From assembly GCA_025677825.1 (NCBI GenBank), contig JAIXMO010000025.1, positions 124,001-188,000 on the forward strand: a stretch of DNA of 64,000 nt, read 5' to 3'. Shown here piece after piece: positions 11,446 to 24,500 of the stretch. This DNA is from Helicostylum pulchrum. Lineage: Eukaryota > Mucoromycota > Mucoromycetes > Mucorales > Mucoraceae. The translations under genes and the position numbers were made by a program. Under the pieces are notes generated by a model. It was not told the origin of the DNA and searched no databases. It saw only the letters and a program-made list of their open reading frames with translations. Every line of letters starts with the position of its first letter. The first letter of the stretch is position 1.

Positions 11446-13443
11446 TTAAAAGTAATTTGAAGAAGATAATGGCCAATTCTCCATAAACGATTCATGCTCC
11501 TCCTGTTCCGCCATGATTTGCCTCTTTCTCTCTACGGAGAATTCGAACTCGCGCGACTTTTGCGTTGATAAATTAGCGCTGCGGTACACGTTTCGACTGC
11601 ACGAACTAGCGGGAGAGCATTTCAATTCGTCTTTCAGATCTTCGATTGTATCCAGTTCATTGTATTCTGCAGATGCACCGCTAGCGGAAACCCATTTTTG
11701 ATGCTCTGTGTTGAATATCATTGAGCTTCCTACAACGGCAGCGTATCGGCTTGGTGCGTTCTTTTGCTGTCTATTAGAAATTAGCATTGGGCGGCGGTGG
11801 ATTGGCTTCTCTTGAAAGTCAATTAAACTGGTTTCATTTCCTTTCCAACAATGAGTTGAGTCATCGTATTTCATATCATTGTACTCTAGAAATTTTTAGA
11901 TAATGAGTCTTTGCATTTTTTTTTTTGCATTTTTTTTTGCATCGCCCCCCGTTTTTATATATACCTTTCTTTAAGCTTTGTTCATTAGGTTGAATTAACT
12001 TTACTTTACTAGGTCCACTTGTTGTCTATAAATTAAAAATTAGGTTCTCTCTAAAGTATATAAAAAAAGAGGGCAATCTTTTTTTACCTGCATATTTCTA
12101 CGCCATGGTCTATCTGGGTCAGATTTACTTTCACCCTTTGGATGGGTCTTTGATTGCTGAAACACAAACTTTCTATTGTTAGGTAGCTTTGAAGGCAAAT
12201 CGTTTAAATTATCGATATTGTCTAATCTAGTACAATAATTTGTGGCTTTCTTTGTCTTTGGTTTTGCTATTAAAGTATATCCGATCGCGCTCTTTCGCTC
12301 TGTTGTTGCATCTGTGGTCTTTCGTAAAGATTTTTTCAAGACGAGAGGTGTGTTCTTGACTCGACTTTTACTGGCAGCAATATCGGCTTCACGTTGACGA
12401 GATGCTTTGGTGCCTGATGAAAATGTGTGACGAGAAAGAGAGGTAGAAGGAATGGGAGCCTTTGGTTTTACGGGTAAATTTGATTTTTTTGAAAGTGCAA
12501 TTGCATGATCGGATTGTTTACTGCTGTTGTTTAATAAGGGAGAAGGTCTTGCCAACCTGCTTACGAAATGGCCTGGTTCTTTACTCTTTGTACGTTGAGG
12601 AGTTACCTTTGAAGTAGAGGGTAAAGTGAAAGCCTTTTCTTTAATAAGAAGTCCGTCACAGAAATCATCATCATCATTTTCTCTATGAATGGAGGAAGAT
12701 AAAAAAGTAGATTTTTTTTGCAGCAAGTTTTTTTTTAAAAGGCTGCTTGTGGGTAAAGTTTTTGTGAAGGGAAGAACAGGAGTGTATTTTTTCTTTTCGT
12801 CAAGACGTTTGGGAAGTACAGTCATGTTTTCGGGGAAGTCTAGGCCGGACATGTCGTCTTCGTCATCTTCTTTTTCAACAGCATAATAAAATTTGCTTAG
12901 TAGTGGTCTACTACTAGTAGCAACGGATTTATTAGTGGTAGCAGGTGGTAACGTAATTGATATATCGTCCAAAGACAAGTGTTGATCATATGTTTTTTCA
13001 GTATGATTTAATGATAAAATACCTTTGGTCGGTATATCGATATCGTCATTCCAATCATTGTTGTCTTGTACTTCTTGGTACCTGTTGGTAGATATCTTTT
13101 GCACCACACCAGGAAAGCCACTAAAGTCATAATTCAGAGCAGAAGTGCGTATGATCTTTTGAGGTGGGTCATCATACATGAAATCATCTAGTTCATTCAA
13201 GGTAATGTCTATTTCAGAATACTTGTCTACTTCAGATAATGTACCACTGGTCACACTTGAATTTGTATCATCATCGTCCGAGTAATATTGCTGGTACGGG
13301 TACTTGTATCGCTCACAAGCTAATTCTAATTCTTTATCTGGTTCCATTGAATAAACCCCTTTTCTTCGAAATACATTGGTTCTTGAACGTAAGCCCAAAT
13401 TAATATCTAATTCCCAATCATCTTCTTCGTGATGACTTGACAT
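11446..13443 (-). CDS. Bfa1/Byr4-like mitotic-exit GAP subunit
   Basis: Likely the scaffold half of the two-component GAP (Bfa1-Bub2 in budding yeast, Byr4-Cdc16 in fission yeast) that restrains the Tem1/Spg1 GTPase at spindle poles. Exons on the complement 12088..13443, 11965..12025 and 11446..11885 give 618 residues. The N-terminal segment is acidic (HHEEDDWELDINLG). The middle is a long disordered Ser/Lys/Pro-rich region. The conserved C-terminus has MKYDDSTHCWKGNE, RRPMLIS, and then VVGSSMIFNTEHQKW, the paired CWxGNE and SSMIFxxxxxKW words typical of this family. I chose the ATG at 13443 because an upstream in-frame extension encodes low-complexity hydrophobic sequence unlike the family. 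The partner GAP is not in the window. Confidence 0.8.
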
Positions 13444-13858
13444 TATAGGCGTGTTAAAAGTATATATTAAAATAATAAAATAAAAAGAAAAAGAGAATAA
13501 AGAAAGGGGCAGAGAAAAAGAAAAAAAAGGATTAATACAAATAAATAAGTAAAAACATTCGTTAATTCCCATAATGAAACAATCAACCCAATAATACTAA
13601 CTCACTTTTTAAACTTTTGTTACTGTGAAAATCAATTTTACCACAACTACTAGAGTGGCCCTGAATACAATAGTTTCAAACAAAAAAATTTGACATGTTC
13701 ACTCTTTTTTCTTTAAAAATAACTTTTTGGATAAAGGAGTAATTTGCAATTTGATTGTTTGGGAGATTACTACGTGTACTCCTGCAAGTCTATTTATGCA
13801 TACAAATAATACGTTAGCAGGCTTAAAAAAACATCATAACAGGCTAAAAGAAAGTTTT

Positions 13859-13879
13859 TTTTTTTTTTTTTTTTTTTTG
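13859..13879. repeat. Poly-T tract
   Basis: About 21 consecutive T between the Bfa1-like start and the ATP synthase subunit e stop. It is a typical homopolymer of this genome and a likely place for length polymorphism or sequencing error. Confidence 0.9.
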
Positions 13880-13971
13880 CTCTATAAATAATATATTAAC
13901 GCTTTTTTTTTATTTCTCTTTTGATATAATCCAATTTATGTGGTTTTTTTATGAGTTGTTGCAATCTCTTT

Positions 13972-14388
13972 TTAGTTTTCCTTTTCAATATGTGCAATGA
14001 ACTTTTCAAAATCGAAATTAGGGCTTTCAACATCGACTGTTTAAAAAAAAAATTTCATGTTAGATTTCATGTAAATTTTTTTGGTTTCCTTCACTTTTTT
14101 TTTTGACAACTTACAAATAACGACTGGTGCAGGAACATCAACAACACCAGATTGCTTCTTGGCATATGCAATTCTAGCTTGTTCGATCAAAAGTTCCTTA
14201 CGGTGGTATTCAGCTTCAATCTTCTTTTGCTCAGCTTGGTTTTGCAAAGAGATATTGTGAGTATAACCGTAGAAGAGACCAACGGCTAAAGCAGACCAAC
14301 GTCCGACCTATACATATACTTGACATTAGTTAAATTGTAAAAAACACGTAAAAACTAATCATACATTTGCAACAGCACTGTTAACCAT
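13972..14388 (-). CDS. ATP21: F1Fo ATP synthase subunit e
   Basis: Small inner-membrane subunit of mitochondrial ATP synthase that supports dimerisation and crista shape. Exons on the complement 14365..14388, 14115..14307 and 13972..14036 give 93 residues, the expected size. The N-terminus (VNSAVANVGRWSALAVGLFYGYTHN) is the single membrane segment with the G-x-x-x-G-like and Tyr/His pattern of subunit e. It is followed by a charged helix (EAEYHRKELLIEQARIAYAK) and a short acidic tail ending FEKFIAHIEKEN. The first intron falls after eight codons, so the start exon is too short for a simple ORF scan. The symbol follows yeast ATP21/TIM11. Confidence 0.88.
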
Positions 14389-16334
14389 TATATATACTGA
14401 GTATTAAAAAAAAAAAGTAGGGATAAAATACAGAAGAGAGAGAGGGGTTGGGTTATACATTGACTGTTTCCTGGGGAAGCCCCGATAGTTCAAAAAAAAT
14501 AAAAAAAATAACTCCTCCCACTACCCTGGTGGCCTTACTTTTTATAGCTACATGCACTTCTTTTTGCGTCATCAAAAAAAATATATTTAGTTCAACAAAG
14601 TAACCTTTCGATAGTAGCAAGAGCTTTTTAGATGGATCTTTTATACTTGTAATATTAAACGTAATTTTGTATACATAGTCTTTTTTTTTTAGAGTTAAAA
14701 AAAAAGGAAAAAAAAAAGTCTAAAATACCCCTCATATATCTGCTTTATCCATGATACGATTGGTTCATTATGAGTCGATTACTATGAAGCAAAAACGCAA
14801 TTTTATTTTTTATAATCAGCAAAGCCGTTTTTATTCATGACTTTACTGTACTTTGATAATATAAGCTCAAGGGGCCTTATGTACCCGCAGCACTGTATTT
14901 GCCTAGTAGGCTGGTGGACCCAGTACAACTTGTATAAAGGGAGATATTCATCTTGTGTGACATTGATATGTACGCATTAAACAAGGTCGTTAACCAAAGT
15001 AATTACAACTTTGGTTACTTATAAAAAAGGGGTGTTTATTAAACTTTTTACACTTATTTTATTAGGTAAAAATACCGAGACAAAAAAGTACGTTTGTTGC
15101 TTTGAAACTAATAGAAAAATATACGTCAAGAAAGTCTTTTTACGAAAAAGAAATAATAATAATAACAAACAAAGATATGCTTATAGTTTGAGTGTACAAA
15201 AAAAGCCGAGAAAGATATGAAACTACTGCTTGATCACTGTTAACCGTAATAAAGGAGAGAAAGAGAGAGGGGTTATCGATTTAACTATAGATATAATTAC
15301 AACAATCTTCCCCTCTTCTAAAGTACATTGAATCCGAAGTTTGGGCACCGTCTGAGTTTTTATTGGAAAAAAGCACAAGTTAGGCCCGAAAAAAGCACAC
15401 TACACGTATTGCATGAATAAATCATTACTCCCTTTCTCATCATATCCCTTTCTTTAAAACAGAATAAAGAGAAATATAATAAAAAGAAGTAAGCAAAAAA
15501 AATAATTTCGATCTATGATATATGCATGGTTTTACAGATAATTTTAACCTATTATTCTCTCTCTCTCCTTAAACCAATAAACACCCTTTTCCCTCATTAA
15601 ATACTTCCCTTTTTTGATTAAATGTTTTCAGTGGCAATAGGTTGAGTATCAAATCAATTGTGTGCGTGTATAAGATCATCTTGGCAGTGATTTTTGATTG
15701 GAAGGAAAAGCATATATATAAAAACTGTCAAAAAAGATCTTTTTTATGTCTGTAAAGGATGGGGGGGGGATTCAAAGAGTAATATCTAATTTAATAGTAC
15801 GTAATTTGGATGAGATTTCTTTTTTCGTCGCTTTAATTGAAATTATGCTTTCTTGTTCCTAAGCAGCGACTATGACAATCCTCTCTCCCCTCCTTCTCCT
15901 TTAAGTTTCTATTTTAAAAAAAGAAAAAAAAACGAAAAGTGCATATATTTGAACACTACCATTTTCAACTACGCCAAGTTGCGTCATTCAATGAAAATGT
16001 AATCTTTTTTGTTGTTTCAGACATTTGGACGAATCGAATTGGATATTTGAAAGGCGGTACTGTATAAATTGTACTGTAAAACCTGAAGCTGCTTTTTTTG
16101 GTATATTTTAGATATTGAAGATCCGCGAAGGGCTGCTAAAAAACCACTTTTTTTTTTCCAATAATATCTTCTTTTACCACGGTTAAATAACTTTTTTTTT
16201 TTTTTTACACACATATACATTTCGAGGAACAAAAAAAAACTTTTTTAAAAAAGAAAGGTAAAAATGAAGAAATGTACTTGAAGAAAAACACGCTAATAGT
16301 TGTTAATAGAAATCAAAATATATAACTGAAAAAT
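14389..16334. other. Long intergenic region upstream of Def1
   Basis: About 1.9 kb without a supported gene. It holds a poly-G tract near 15761-15769, pyrimidine-rich stretches (CTCTCTCTCTCC near 15560) and many A/T homopolymers. The last few hundred bases probably include the promoter and leader of the Def1-like gene. Short frames here lack coding character. Confidence 0.5.
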
Positions 16335-19300
16335 ATGACTTCACACGAAACACGCTCAACACATACAACAAGGACTAAAGGTTCCTCTACTGAACAAAAC
16401 GATCTCAAGAAACTCAAGTCTAAATATTCTGCAAAGCTACCTACTCTTAAAGTTCTATTCTCTGACTGGTCAGACGATGACCTTTTGTTTGTACTGGACG
16501 AAGCTAATGGTGACCTGGATTTAACCATAGACAGAATTAGTGAAGGTAAGATTACGAATACTTTTTTTCAACTGAAAAAAAAAATTTTTTTCCTTTTTTT
16601 TTTTTCTTTTTTTTCTTCTTCTTTATTACGTACAATATACTACTTTTTTTTTTTTTTACCCCTATTTTTTTTGCTGTTGTTATAAACCAATATATGCCAT
16701 GTTATTAATATTGATTATCGTATCAAAACAGGACACGCTAATCAATGGGGTGAAGTAAAGACTAAAAAGTCAAAAAAAGAAGCACAAAAGGCAAAGGCTG
16801 CAACCACAGTTGTTTCTTCACATCAGCAAACTACCACTACTTCATACCATACTCCTCGTGATACTAAAATTACACAACCAAGATCATATAACGAACGAGT
16901 TAATCGACCCGGAAAAGGTAAAGAGAAAACAATAATAAATGATTTTTTTTTGGGTTCTCATGCAAAAAAAAATAAAAAAAATAGCACCAGCATCATCTTC
17001 ATCTAGCCGTACACGTACACCAAAGATAAACTCTTCTGCATCTTGGGATAACGCACCTAAAGCAAACCATCAAGAGATTTCATCTGGTTCTTGGGCATCC
17101 ATTGCATCTTCCAAGCAACAAGAAGAAGCTGCTGCTGCTGCTGCTGCTGCTGCTTTAAAGAATGATGATTTATGGAACAATAATACACCTACAAATGAAA
17201 CCAACATAAACGATGATTGGGCTGCTGCCCCCACACATAATACAACTACAAATGATGACAACAATTCTACAGAAGATCAACCAAAGACTTGGGCAAGTCT
17301 TCTCAAGTAAGCTTTTTTTTTTAATTATTTAAAATAGACAAGGGTATTTTTTTGAACAGTGTACTAAAAAAAAAAAAAAACTTTTTTTAGATCAAAGCCT
17401 AAACCTGAATCCGAACCTGTAACTACCAACACCGAAAATACAAATGATACTACTACTACTACAAGCGAATGGGATACCCCTTCAACCTCTAACGATAGAA
17501 ATATTCCTGCCGCAACTGACGGTTGGAATGCTCCCAATGAACCAGTGACCGATGAACGGTCTACCCCCGTCAATGATCCTATTGATCCTATCTCTACCAA
17601 TACTACTACTGAAATTCAAGACACTGATTCATTATCCGAAGAAGAGCTTGATATCCCCGAAAAGGAAGAAGAAAAGACCATTCCTGCCGCTGTCGCCGCC
17701 GCCACCACCACAACCACCACCAGTCGTCTTCTTAACCAAGAAGAACCTGTTGTTTTACCTGCCACCACCTCTTCCTCCATTTCCACTTTAGAAGTCAAGT
17801 TTGGTTCTTTGAACGTTGATGAAGAACAAGTTGCTGAAGAAACGTAAGTATCACAGGGGAAAAAAAGAGAGAGAAGGAAGGGGAAATGTGTTATTTACGT
17901 TTTTTTTTTTTTTTTTTGTTATTGTTGCAGTGTTAAAGAGACAACTGTTTCCATTACAGCCGAACCTGTTGCACAAACAGTTGCACCCGTTACCCCAACT
18001 ACTCCTCCCGTTGCTACAGTTTCCACACCCGTTGCAGCTGCCGTTGTCGCACCTGTTGCCATTTCTACTCCTGCTGTAGCCGCTGCTGTTCCTGCTGAAT
18101 CTTTCTCTCAATCCTCCGCCTATCTTAAGCAAGAACCCGTATATGCTCAACAACAACAACCTCCTCAACAACAACAAGCTGTTCCTCCTCAACAGCAACA
18201 AGTTCCCCCTCAACAGCAACAAGGTATGCCTCCTCAACAACAAGCTATCCCTCAACAACATCAACAACATATTCCTCAACATACCATTCCTCAACAGCAA
18301 CAACAACAACAATTCGGTATGGATCATCTTACTTCTGCCTATAGTTCATACTTACCTAACCAACCTCCTACTGGTGTTTCTGGTTTTGGTATGAACCCAA
18401 TGGGTGGTACTTTACCTGATTATGGTATTTATGGTACTGAAGCTCAAAGAGCTGCTGCCATGGTAAGTCTTTTACAAAAAAAAAAGTGATTGTGTGTAGT
18501 TTTTTTTAATCAGTATATATTAGGGTTATTATGATCCTACTGCTTTCAGTCACTCTCCTTCAGTTACCTCAGCAAGCGCTTACCAAACTCGTGACAAGTA
18601 CAGCCAAGAAGCCAATGTTCACGGTCAAAGTGCAGCTCAAACACAAAGCATTCCTCAACAACAACAAATGTACCCAGCCAACTTGCCATACTACCAATAC
18701 TACTACATGCCTAACCAATTCAACGCATACCAACAATCCGCGTACGGTCAACCTTTTATGAACAAGAGCATGTACCCCAACATGTACCAACAACATTCTG
18801 GTAAGCCTGGTGGACAATCTGCAGCAGCAACAGCAGGTGCATCACCTTATGGAGCTAGCGCATCACCTTACGGTCAACAATCTCAGTTGTACAACCATCA
18901 ATCTGTCACTGGATCTGGGTACGATGATCTTAACCAGCTTGGGATGGGGTTAAATGACTACCAAAAGTCCATGTACGGTGCTACCTCTGGTGTCTCGTCC
19001 TCCGCTGGCAGTGGTGGTGGTAGTGGTGCTGGTGGTGCAAGTCAGCCTCAGCTTCAAGAGTTCCTCGGTAACTTGTCGAACGGACAAAACGGGCAACAAC
19101 AAACTCAAGCCGCGCAATCTCAACAGGCTCAAGCTCAAAAGTCGGAGATCCGTAACGGAGCTACTCCCTCTACCAACAACACTGTGCCTCAGCAGCAACA
19201 ACAACAGGTACCTCAACAACAACAGCAAAACATACAGCAACAGCAACAGCAATTGCAACAACAGCAGCAACAAGCGTATGCTTCTGGAGCTAATTATTTT

Positions 19301-19426
19301 GGGCAGCCTCAAATGTTCTCGTACCAACAGTATCCTCAACAACATCATCAACAGTTCCAACAACAGATGCCTCCTCAAGCTCAGTCTCAACAACCTTCTC
19401 GTCAACAACAATATTGGAATCAATAA
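16335..19426 (+). CDS. DEF1: Def1-like RNA polymerase II degradation factor (CUE domain, Q-rich)
   Basis: Def1 promotes ubiquitylation and removal of stalled RNA polymerase II. Six exons (16335..16545, 16732..16917, 16985..17306, 17391..17843, 17931..18462, 18524..19426) give 868 residues. Residues about 24-70 form a CUE-like ubiquitin-binding domain (KYSAKLPTLKVLFSDWSDDD, FVLDEANGDLDLTI), followed by HANQWGEVKTKKSKKEAQK, the signature that follows the CUE domain in Def1. The rest is low-complexity: a poly-Ala run (17129-17154), Thr/Pro-rich segments, and long poly-Gln and Q/P/Y-rich tracts from about 18140 onward, usual for Def1. The first intron is large (186 nt) and T-rich. The identity is a domain-plus-architecture call. 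Confidence 0.85.
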
Positions 19427-19901
19427 TGCGAAAAAAAAACACCCTCTTTTTGTAAACAAATTTTTTTTTATATATATTTCTTTTTTTTTTCTTTTTTTAA
19501 AAAAAAAATAATCTGTATTTATCTTTTGCGTTTTTTTTCCCCCTCTTTTGCTTCTCTCTTTTTTTTTTCATATAGATAATAAAATATCCCGTCATGTCGC
19601 GTTTTTTTTTTTTCAAGTTGTTAGTTTTTGGTTTTATTCGGTGCTTGAAATAAAAAACTTGCATGATACTCTACCAATTTAAGAATTTAGTGCCAAAAAT
19701 TTTGGCATACAAAAAAAATAATTAGTAAAAAGCTTTAAAATCTTCCGGTTTAAAGAGTAAGTTGTGTCATTATAAAAGTAGTACTATTGGCGACTTGAAA
19801 CCTAGTGGAGACAATAGGTCTTCTTCACAAAGGGAATAAAAATCAAACGAACCCCCGTTGGTTCATTGACTACGAAAAAAGACCAAAAGAATATAACAGG
19901 G

Positions 19902-20086
19902 TATAAAAGGAAGCTCAACAAGTAACAAACAAAAAAAATCTCATCAACTTTTCTTGCTCAAGTATGAATAAGAACTTTTTTTCTCGCTCAATTATGAAGA
20001 AGAACTTCTTTTGTTATTTCAATTTGTGTTTTCTCAAGCTGTGTCGCCATCATCATAGGAAGATGCCCTCTATTTTGCCAAAGTGA
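19902..20086 (+). other. TATA box followed by a 40-codon ORF
   Basis: A strong TATAAAAG element at 19902-19909 lies about 55 bp before an ATG at 19964. The frame runs 40 codons to TGA 20084-20086 and begins MNKNFFSRSIMKKNFF. A roughly 30-bp tandem duplication (TTGCTCAAGTATGAATAAGAACTT, then TCGCTCAATTATGAAGAAGAACTT, given here in halves) makes up its 5' part. No signal peptide or family is evident. It could be the decayed start of a once strongly transcribed gene. Confidence 0.3.
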
Positions 20087-21021
20087 AGCCCTACTGGAAA
20101 CCAACCTCATCCTCTCGCCTTTTTCTATTTAAGCATGTGTATACTAAGCGTTAAATAAACTCACGCTAAATTCAGAGCATCTTTTACCTCATAATAATCG
20201 TCTCAATTATTAGCAACAACTTCGGCTCTGTAATATTAGTTCATCTTTAAAAGGGGGATTTTTTTTTTTTGACGAAAATGGGAACTGGTAATTTAAATCG
20301 AAGGCTTAATTAACAATAGTAAAAGAAAGCTTCGAGGAAGCGCCTACTGCTTTTAAACATTGACGAGTACAAAACGTCAAGGATTTGCAGTACTTAGATG
20401 CGGCACCGATGACTTGACCCGTGTATCAGCAGTAGAAGGGTTGTGCAGTTCTTAAATTACTCATTCTTAATACGGAAAAATGGAATTATTAACCCATTAT
20501 TGGCTGTTTCTCGAGCATAAGTAGACTATATACTTTCCATTTTTTTTTTTTTTGCATGATTGTTCAATATTCTAAATAAGACAGTTATTACGATCAATAG
20601 TTAATCAGTTAAAAAAAGGGGGTATGGTTTTATTTAAAGATAAAATGTGAGTATGGTTTGTATGAAGTGCTTTATACGAGTGATTAAATAGACGGTCCGG
20701 TATGCTTTGTGTGAATTTATACGCATCACTAAGCTATACACATGCTTATTTTCATTTTACACAAGAGCCATATGCTAAGGCTGGATCGAAAGAGTAGATA
20801 TTGCACCATCAGAGAGCCTATAGTATAGTAGAGAAGGCAGCAGTCTTGGACATATATAGTAGTATCAATACCAGCAACCAGTACCAAGGGGGGGGGGGTG
20901 TACACAGAGAATAAGCAGAGTGGAACCAAGATCTTGTTAAAGAAAATAGAGAGAGCCAGTAGATAAAGCGGTAGAGTAACAAGACATGGAGTTTTAGGCA
21001 GCACTTAACAGTACTTCAGTA

Positions 21022-21143
21022 GAGTTTCAGCAGTATTTGAGCATTACTTCAAGAGCATTTTGGCAGACTTTAACAGCAATAGAACATTACTTCAGGAGAT
21101 TTTTTAGCAGAGTTTCAGTAGTACTTGAGCATTACTTTAGGAG
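21022..21143. repeat. Three degenerate ~33-bp direct repeats, ~45-bp period
   Basis: Units at 21022-21055, 21065-21098 and 21110-21143 share GA(G/C)TTT(C/A)A(G/A)CAGTA-type starts and a GAGCATTACTTC(A/T)(A/G)GAG end, separated by short T-rich spacers ending in GCA. The first and third units are the closest. Fragments of the same words (AGTACTTCAGTAG) occur just upstream at 21011-21022. This is a minisatellite-like remnant with no coding potential seen. Confidence 0.5.
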
Positions 21144-21578
21144 TTTCAGCATAGTTTTGAATTGTAATAGAAAAGTTTTTTAAAAGGAAAAAAACCTCTC
21201 TTTTATAGTATTGGGAATCGAGCAAAACTGGGAAGTAGACGTTCCAGGATGTTCTTTTTTTGTTACTCTTAAATGTTTTCTGAGACTTTAGTTTATCACA
21301 ATTAAAAATTGGTATGATTAAATCGCTGTAGGTGAAATCCCTCAAGTTGGTTTTTATTTATAAGCAATTTTATTTTATCAGAGTCTGCGAATTGAAGTTT
21401 ATTAAAAACACGCTAAATCCTTAAATTGGTATTTCTGTACATAAATGCTTTCGTCATGCACTTCAAGTACCTGAAAAATAACGCGAAACATAAACTTACA
21501 AGTCAATTTTTTTTTTACTTTGGTTATTTATTTATGTATATTTAAGAAAAAAAAAAATGGGAAAGAAGAAAAAATTTA

Positions 21579-24500
21579 TCATGACATACTTCCAAACAAG
21601 GCGGAAGCATTCCCTTGCAAAGGATGTGAGGGAGGTAAAGACGGATTATTTGGTGATAAATTATGATTGAGATGAGGCGGTGAATTATTATGTAACGACG
21701 AGTTTTGAGTTGGTGAATTTCTTAATCCGACAATAGGATCGTATAACACCACCATACCATGTTGGGCATGATTTACACATTGAAATCCACTTAAAGGAGA
21801 TGCTATTAACACTTCATATAATTCTCGAATATCGACTTGGAAATCACAGTATAAATCATTCATCATACAATGTAGTTGAACAAGTGTATGATATTGATTA
21901 TTAGGTCCCCTGAATATCCGTGTTTGTGTAATTTCATTTAGTTTTTGGTAAGCTATTTTGACTCTTTCCAATGTCATTGCCGTTCGATCAGGCTATATTA
22001 ATGTTAGAAGAGGAAGAAAAAATACATGTATATATATATTTTTTTTACTTTACCAATGCATCGCCAAACAATTTACCGTGAACATTATCTGAAAGAACAG
22101 AACTAGCTGTCCAACCGTTTGTCCAATTGGGACCTGATACATCGTTAGAGAAACGTCTATCGAGTGGCTGCGGTGGTGGAGCAAATCTCATGTCGTATTC
22201 ACTAGGTGCCATCATTGGCATAGTCGAATTATTTCGATTAGGTTCACCAAATAAAAAGCTGGAAAAAAATGACCGTGGACCTGCTTCTGTATCAAATGGA
22301 GATGCAGCAGAAGATCTCTTTATGGACGAAGGAAATGAATCAACTGAAGGTGTTTGCATATCATGAAGTGGTACAGACGAAACCCGGCGTCCATTTAATG
22401 GTTGTCCAATAGGTGCAATAGGGGTAATAGATCTACCTTGACGGCTAGGATTATTTGATTCTAACGGCGACCCAACACGATTATTAAATATACCCATTAT
22501 GGAAGATGAATTGGTTGTATCTGAACATGTGTTGGACATTAAAGAAGATGTAGGCCCGTTTTGTAAAATATCAAGATGTGAAGGCATGAAAGATGGTTGT
22601 TGCAATTGAGGTCTAATAGGCGTAGTCGTATTAGTAGGTATTAAAGGTCTGGGTCCTACTAATGCATTAATTAACACCTGTTGCCTATTTTCAGAATCGT
22701 CGATATTTTCTGGTAATGGGATTCCAGGTGGTGGACTAGTTGTAGTTTTACTGGGAATAATAGGTGAAGGTATCTTCTCTTTGGCTTCAAGCTTCGACTG
22801 TTCACTCTTTTCTTTTAATTCCTTGTCAAGCTTTTCTTTTTCTAACCGTTCCTTTTCTTCCTTTTCTTTACGCTTTTTTTCTTTTTCAGTTGCACGCTCC
22901 TTTTCTTCTTTAATTCTACGTTTCTTTTCCTCTTCTTTCTTTAAACGTTCTTCTTCTCTATGTTTCTTTTCTTCCTCCTTTTGTAACCTTTCTTGTTCGC
23001 GTTTTTGTCGTTCCAATGCAAGTTTTTTCTCTTTTTCACGTTTAAGCGCTTCCTCTTCAGCCTTTTTCTTTGCTTCGCGTGCAAGGCGTTCAGCTTCTTG
23101 TTGTTGTTTCATTTGTCTGAAGTTATTGTTAATTTCAACATGCTTTTTAAAAAAAAAAAGGATAGATATATTATTTTTTACCTTTTTTTATCCTTCTTCT
23201 TTTCTCTTTCCTTTTGCTTCTTTGCCTCCCTTTCTTCACGAAGACGATCTTCTTCTTCAAGTTCTTCTAAAAGACGTTGTTGGCGTTCCTGTGCAACCTT
23301 TTCTCGATATGCAGCAAGTACCCTTTGTTCAAACATACGTGCAGCAAATATTTGAAACATACGACGACCCTCTTCCATACGCTGTTCTTCTGTACGCGTA
23401 TCCTATTAAAAATATGGTAAAATTAAATATAAATGAAAAAAATGTTTTACAAAAAAAAACATACGTCGTCTTCTTCATCCTCAAAATTGTCGTCATCATC
23501 TTCATCTTCTTGAAAATAATTATTACTTTGTTCTGATGTATTATCTTCTTTTTGCATTCTACGTTCAGCAAGTCGTTCCATCATATCCAAAAACTTTTTA
23601 CCATCATTTTTTAACAAATCGTCAGCAACCGTCAAGATACCACCTATAAATAAATTAATTAGTATCATAATTACATATAGTCAAATTGAAAATAAAATAT
23701 TAACCTTTGACAGTTAAACTGTTTCCAAAACTAAAGTGATCTCCGTTAGGGGAAGCTCTTGAAAGAGGCGTATGACGAATATGGGTCATTTCTTCAAATC
23801 TACTTCTTTCAGCATAAGTAGCAATAGGAGGACGAGTAATGATTTCATCGTCGTCGTCAGCATCATCATCGTCCTCGTCGTCTTCGTCTTCGTCATCATC
23901 CTCTTCTTCGTCGTCTTCTTCATCTTCTTCGTCTTCCTCCTCTTCTTCTTCTTCTTCTTCAAGATCATCGTCATCGTCATCTTCTTCCTCTTCATCCTCA
24001 TCTTCGTCCTCGTCATCTTCGTCTAAATGATCAGTATCATCGTAACCATGATCATACATTGTTTCAGACGGAAGGTAGCCTGCATGTAAAGGATTAACAC
24101 TACCGCGAGTTTGTTGTTGATGATTAGCGTATTGTTCTAATTCTTCATAATAAGCATCATATAAAACTTCTAATTCATCTTCAATGGCAGTTCTACTTGC
24201 ACACAAAAAAAGAGAGTGAAGAAAAGAAAAACAATACTAAAGATTAGTTTCATGCTTTTTTTTGAAAAAAAAAAAAAGTAAATGTAACAATTTTTTTTTT
24301 CCGTGTATCTTTTTTTCTTAATATACCTTTTTTTACCGCAAACAGAACAGTTACAACTATGTTTTTGTTGTTCCTTCATTTTACGAAGTACAGCTTCTTT
24401 TTCGACCTTGACAAGAGACCTTCTTTCATCTTCACCTAATTGTAACCAGAACTCTCGAATCTTTTGACGTTCTTCGGTATTATTGGAACTTGACCAAAAG

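Larger units (their letters stand above)
19427..21578. other. Intergenic region between Def1 and Nst1 genes
   Basis: Apart from the TATA/ORF pair at 19902-20086 and the degenerate repeats at 21022-21143, nothing is supported. It begins with T-rich 3' sequence of the Def1-like gene and includes a 12-G tract near 20887-20898. A stretch at 20320-20460 has fragments of coding-like sequence but several stops. Confidence 0.5.

Noticed and set aside
16017..16528. Minus-strand frames upstream of and over the first Def1 exon
   Set aside because: They lie antisense to the conserved CUE-domain exon and show no coding features.
17851..18327. Leu/Arg/Asn-rich 158-codon minus-strand frame
   Set aside because: It mirrors the CAA/CAG-rich Def1 exon and crosses a confirmed intron.
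18950..19459. Overlapping 169- and 185-codon frames across the 3' end of Def1
   Set aside because: They are shadow frames of the Gln-rich coding sequence, with biased Leu/Asn/Ser composition.
23772..24030. Long poly-Ser and poly-hydrophobic frames opposite the Nst1 gene
   Set aside because: They are antisense readings of the Asp/Glu codon tract of the Nst1-like protein.
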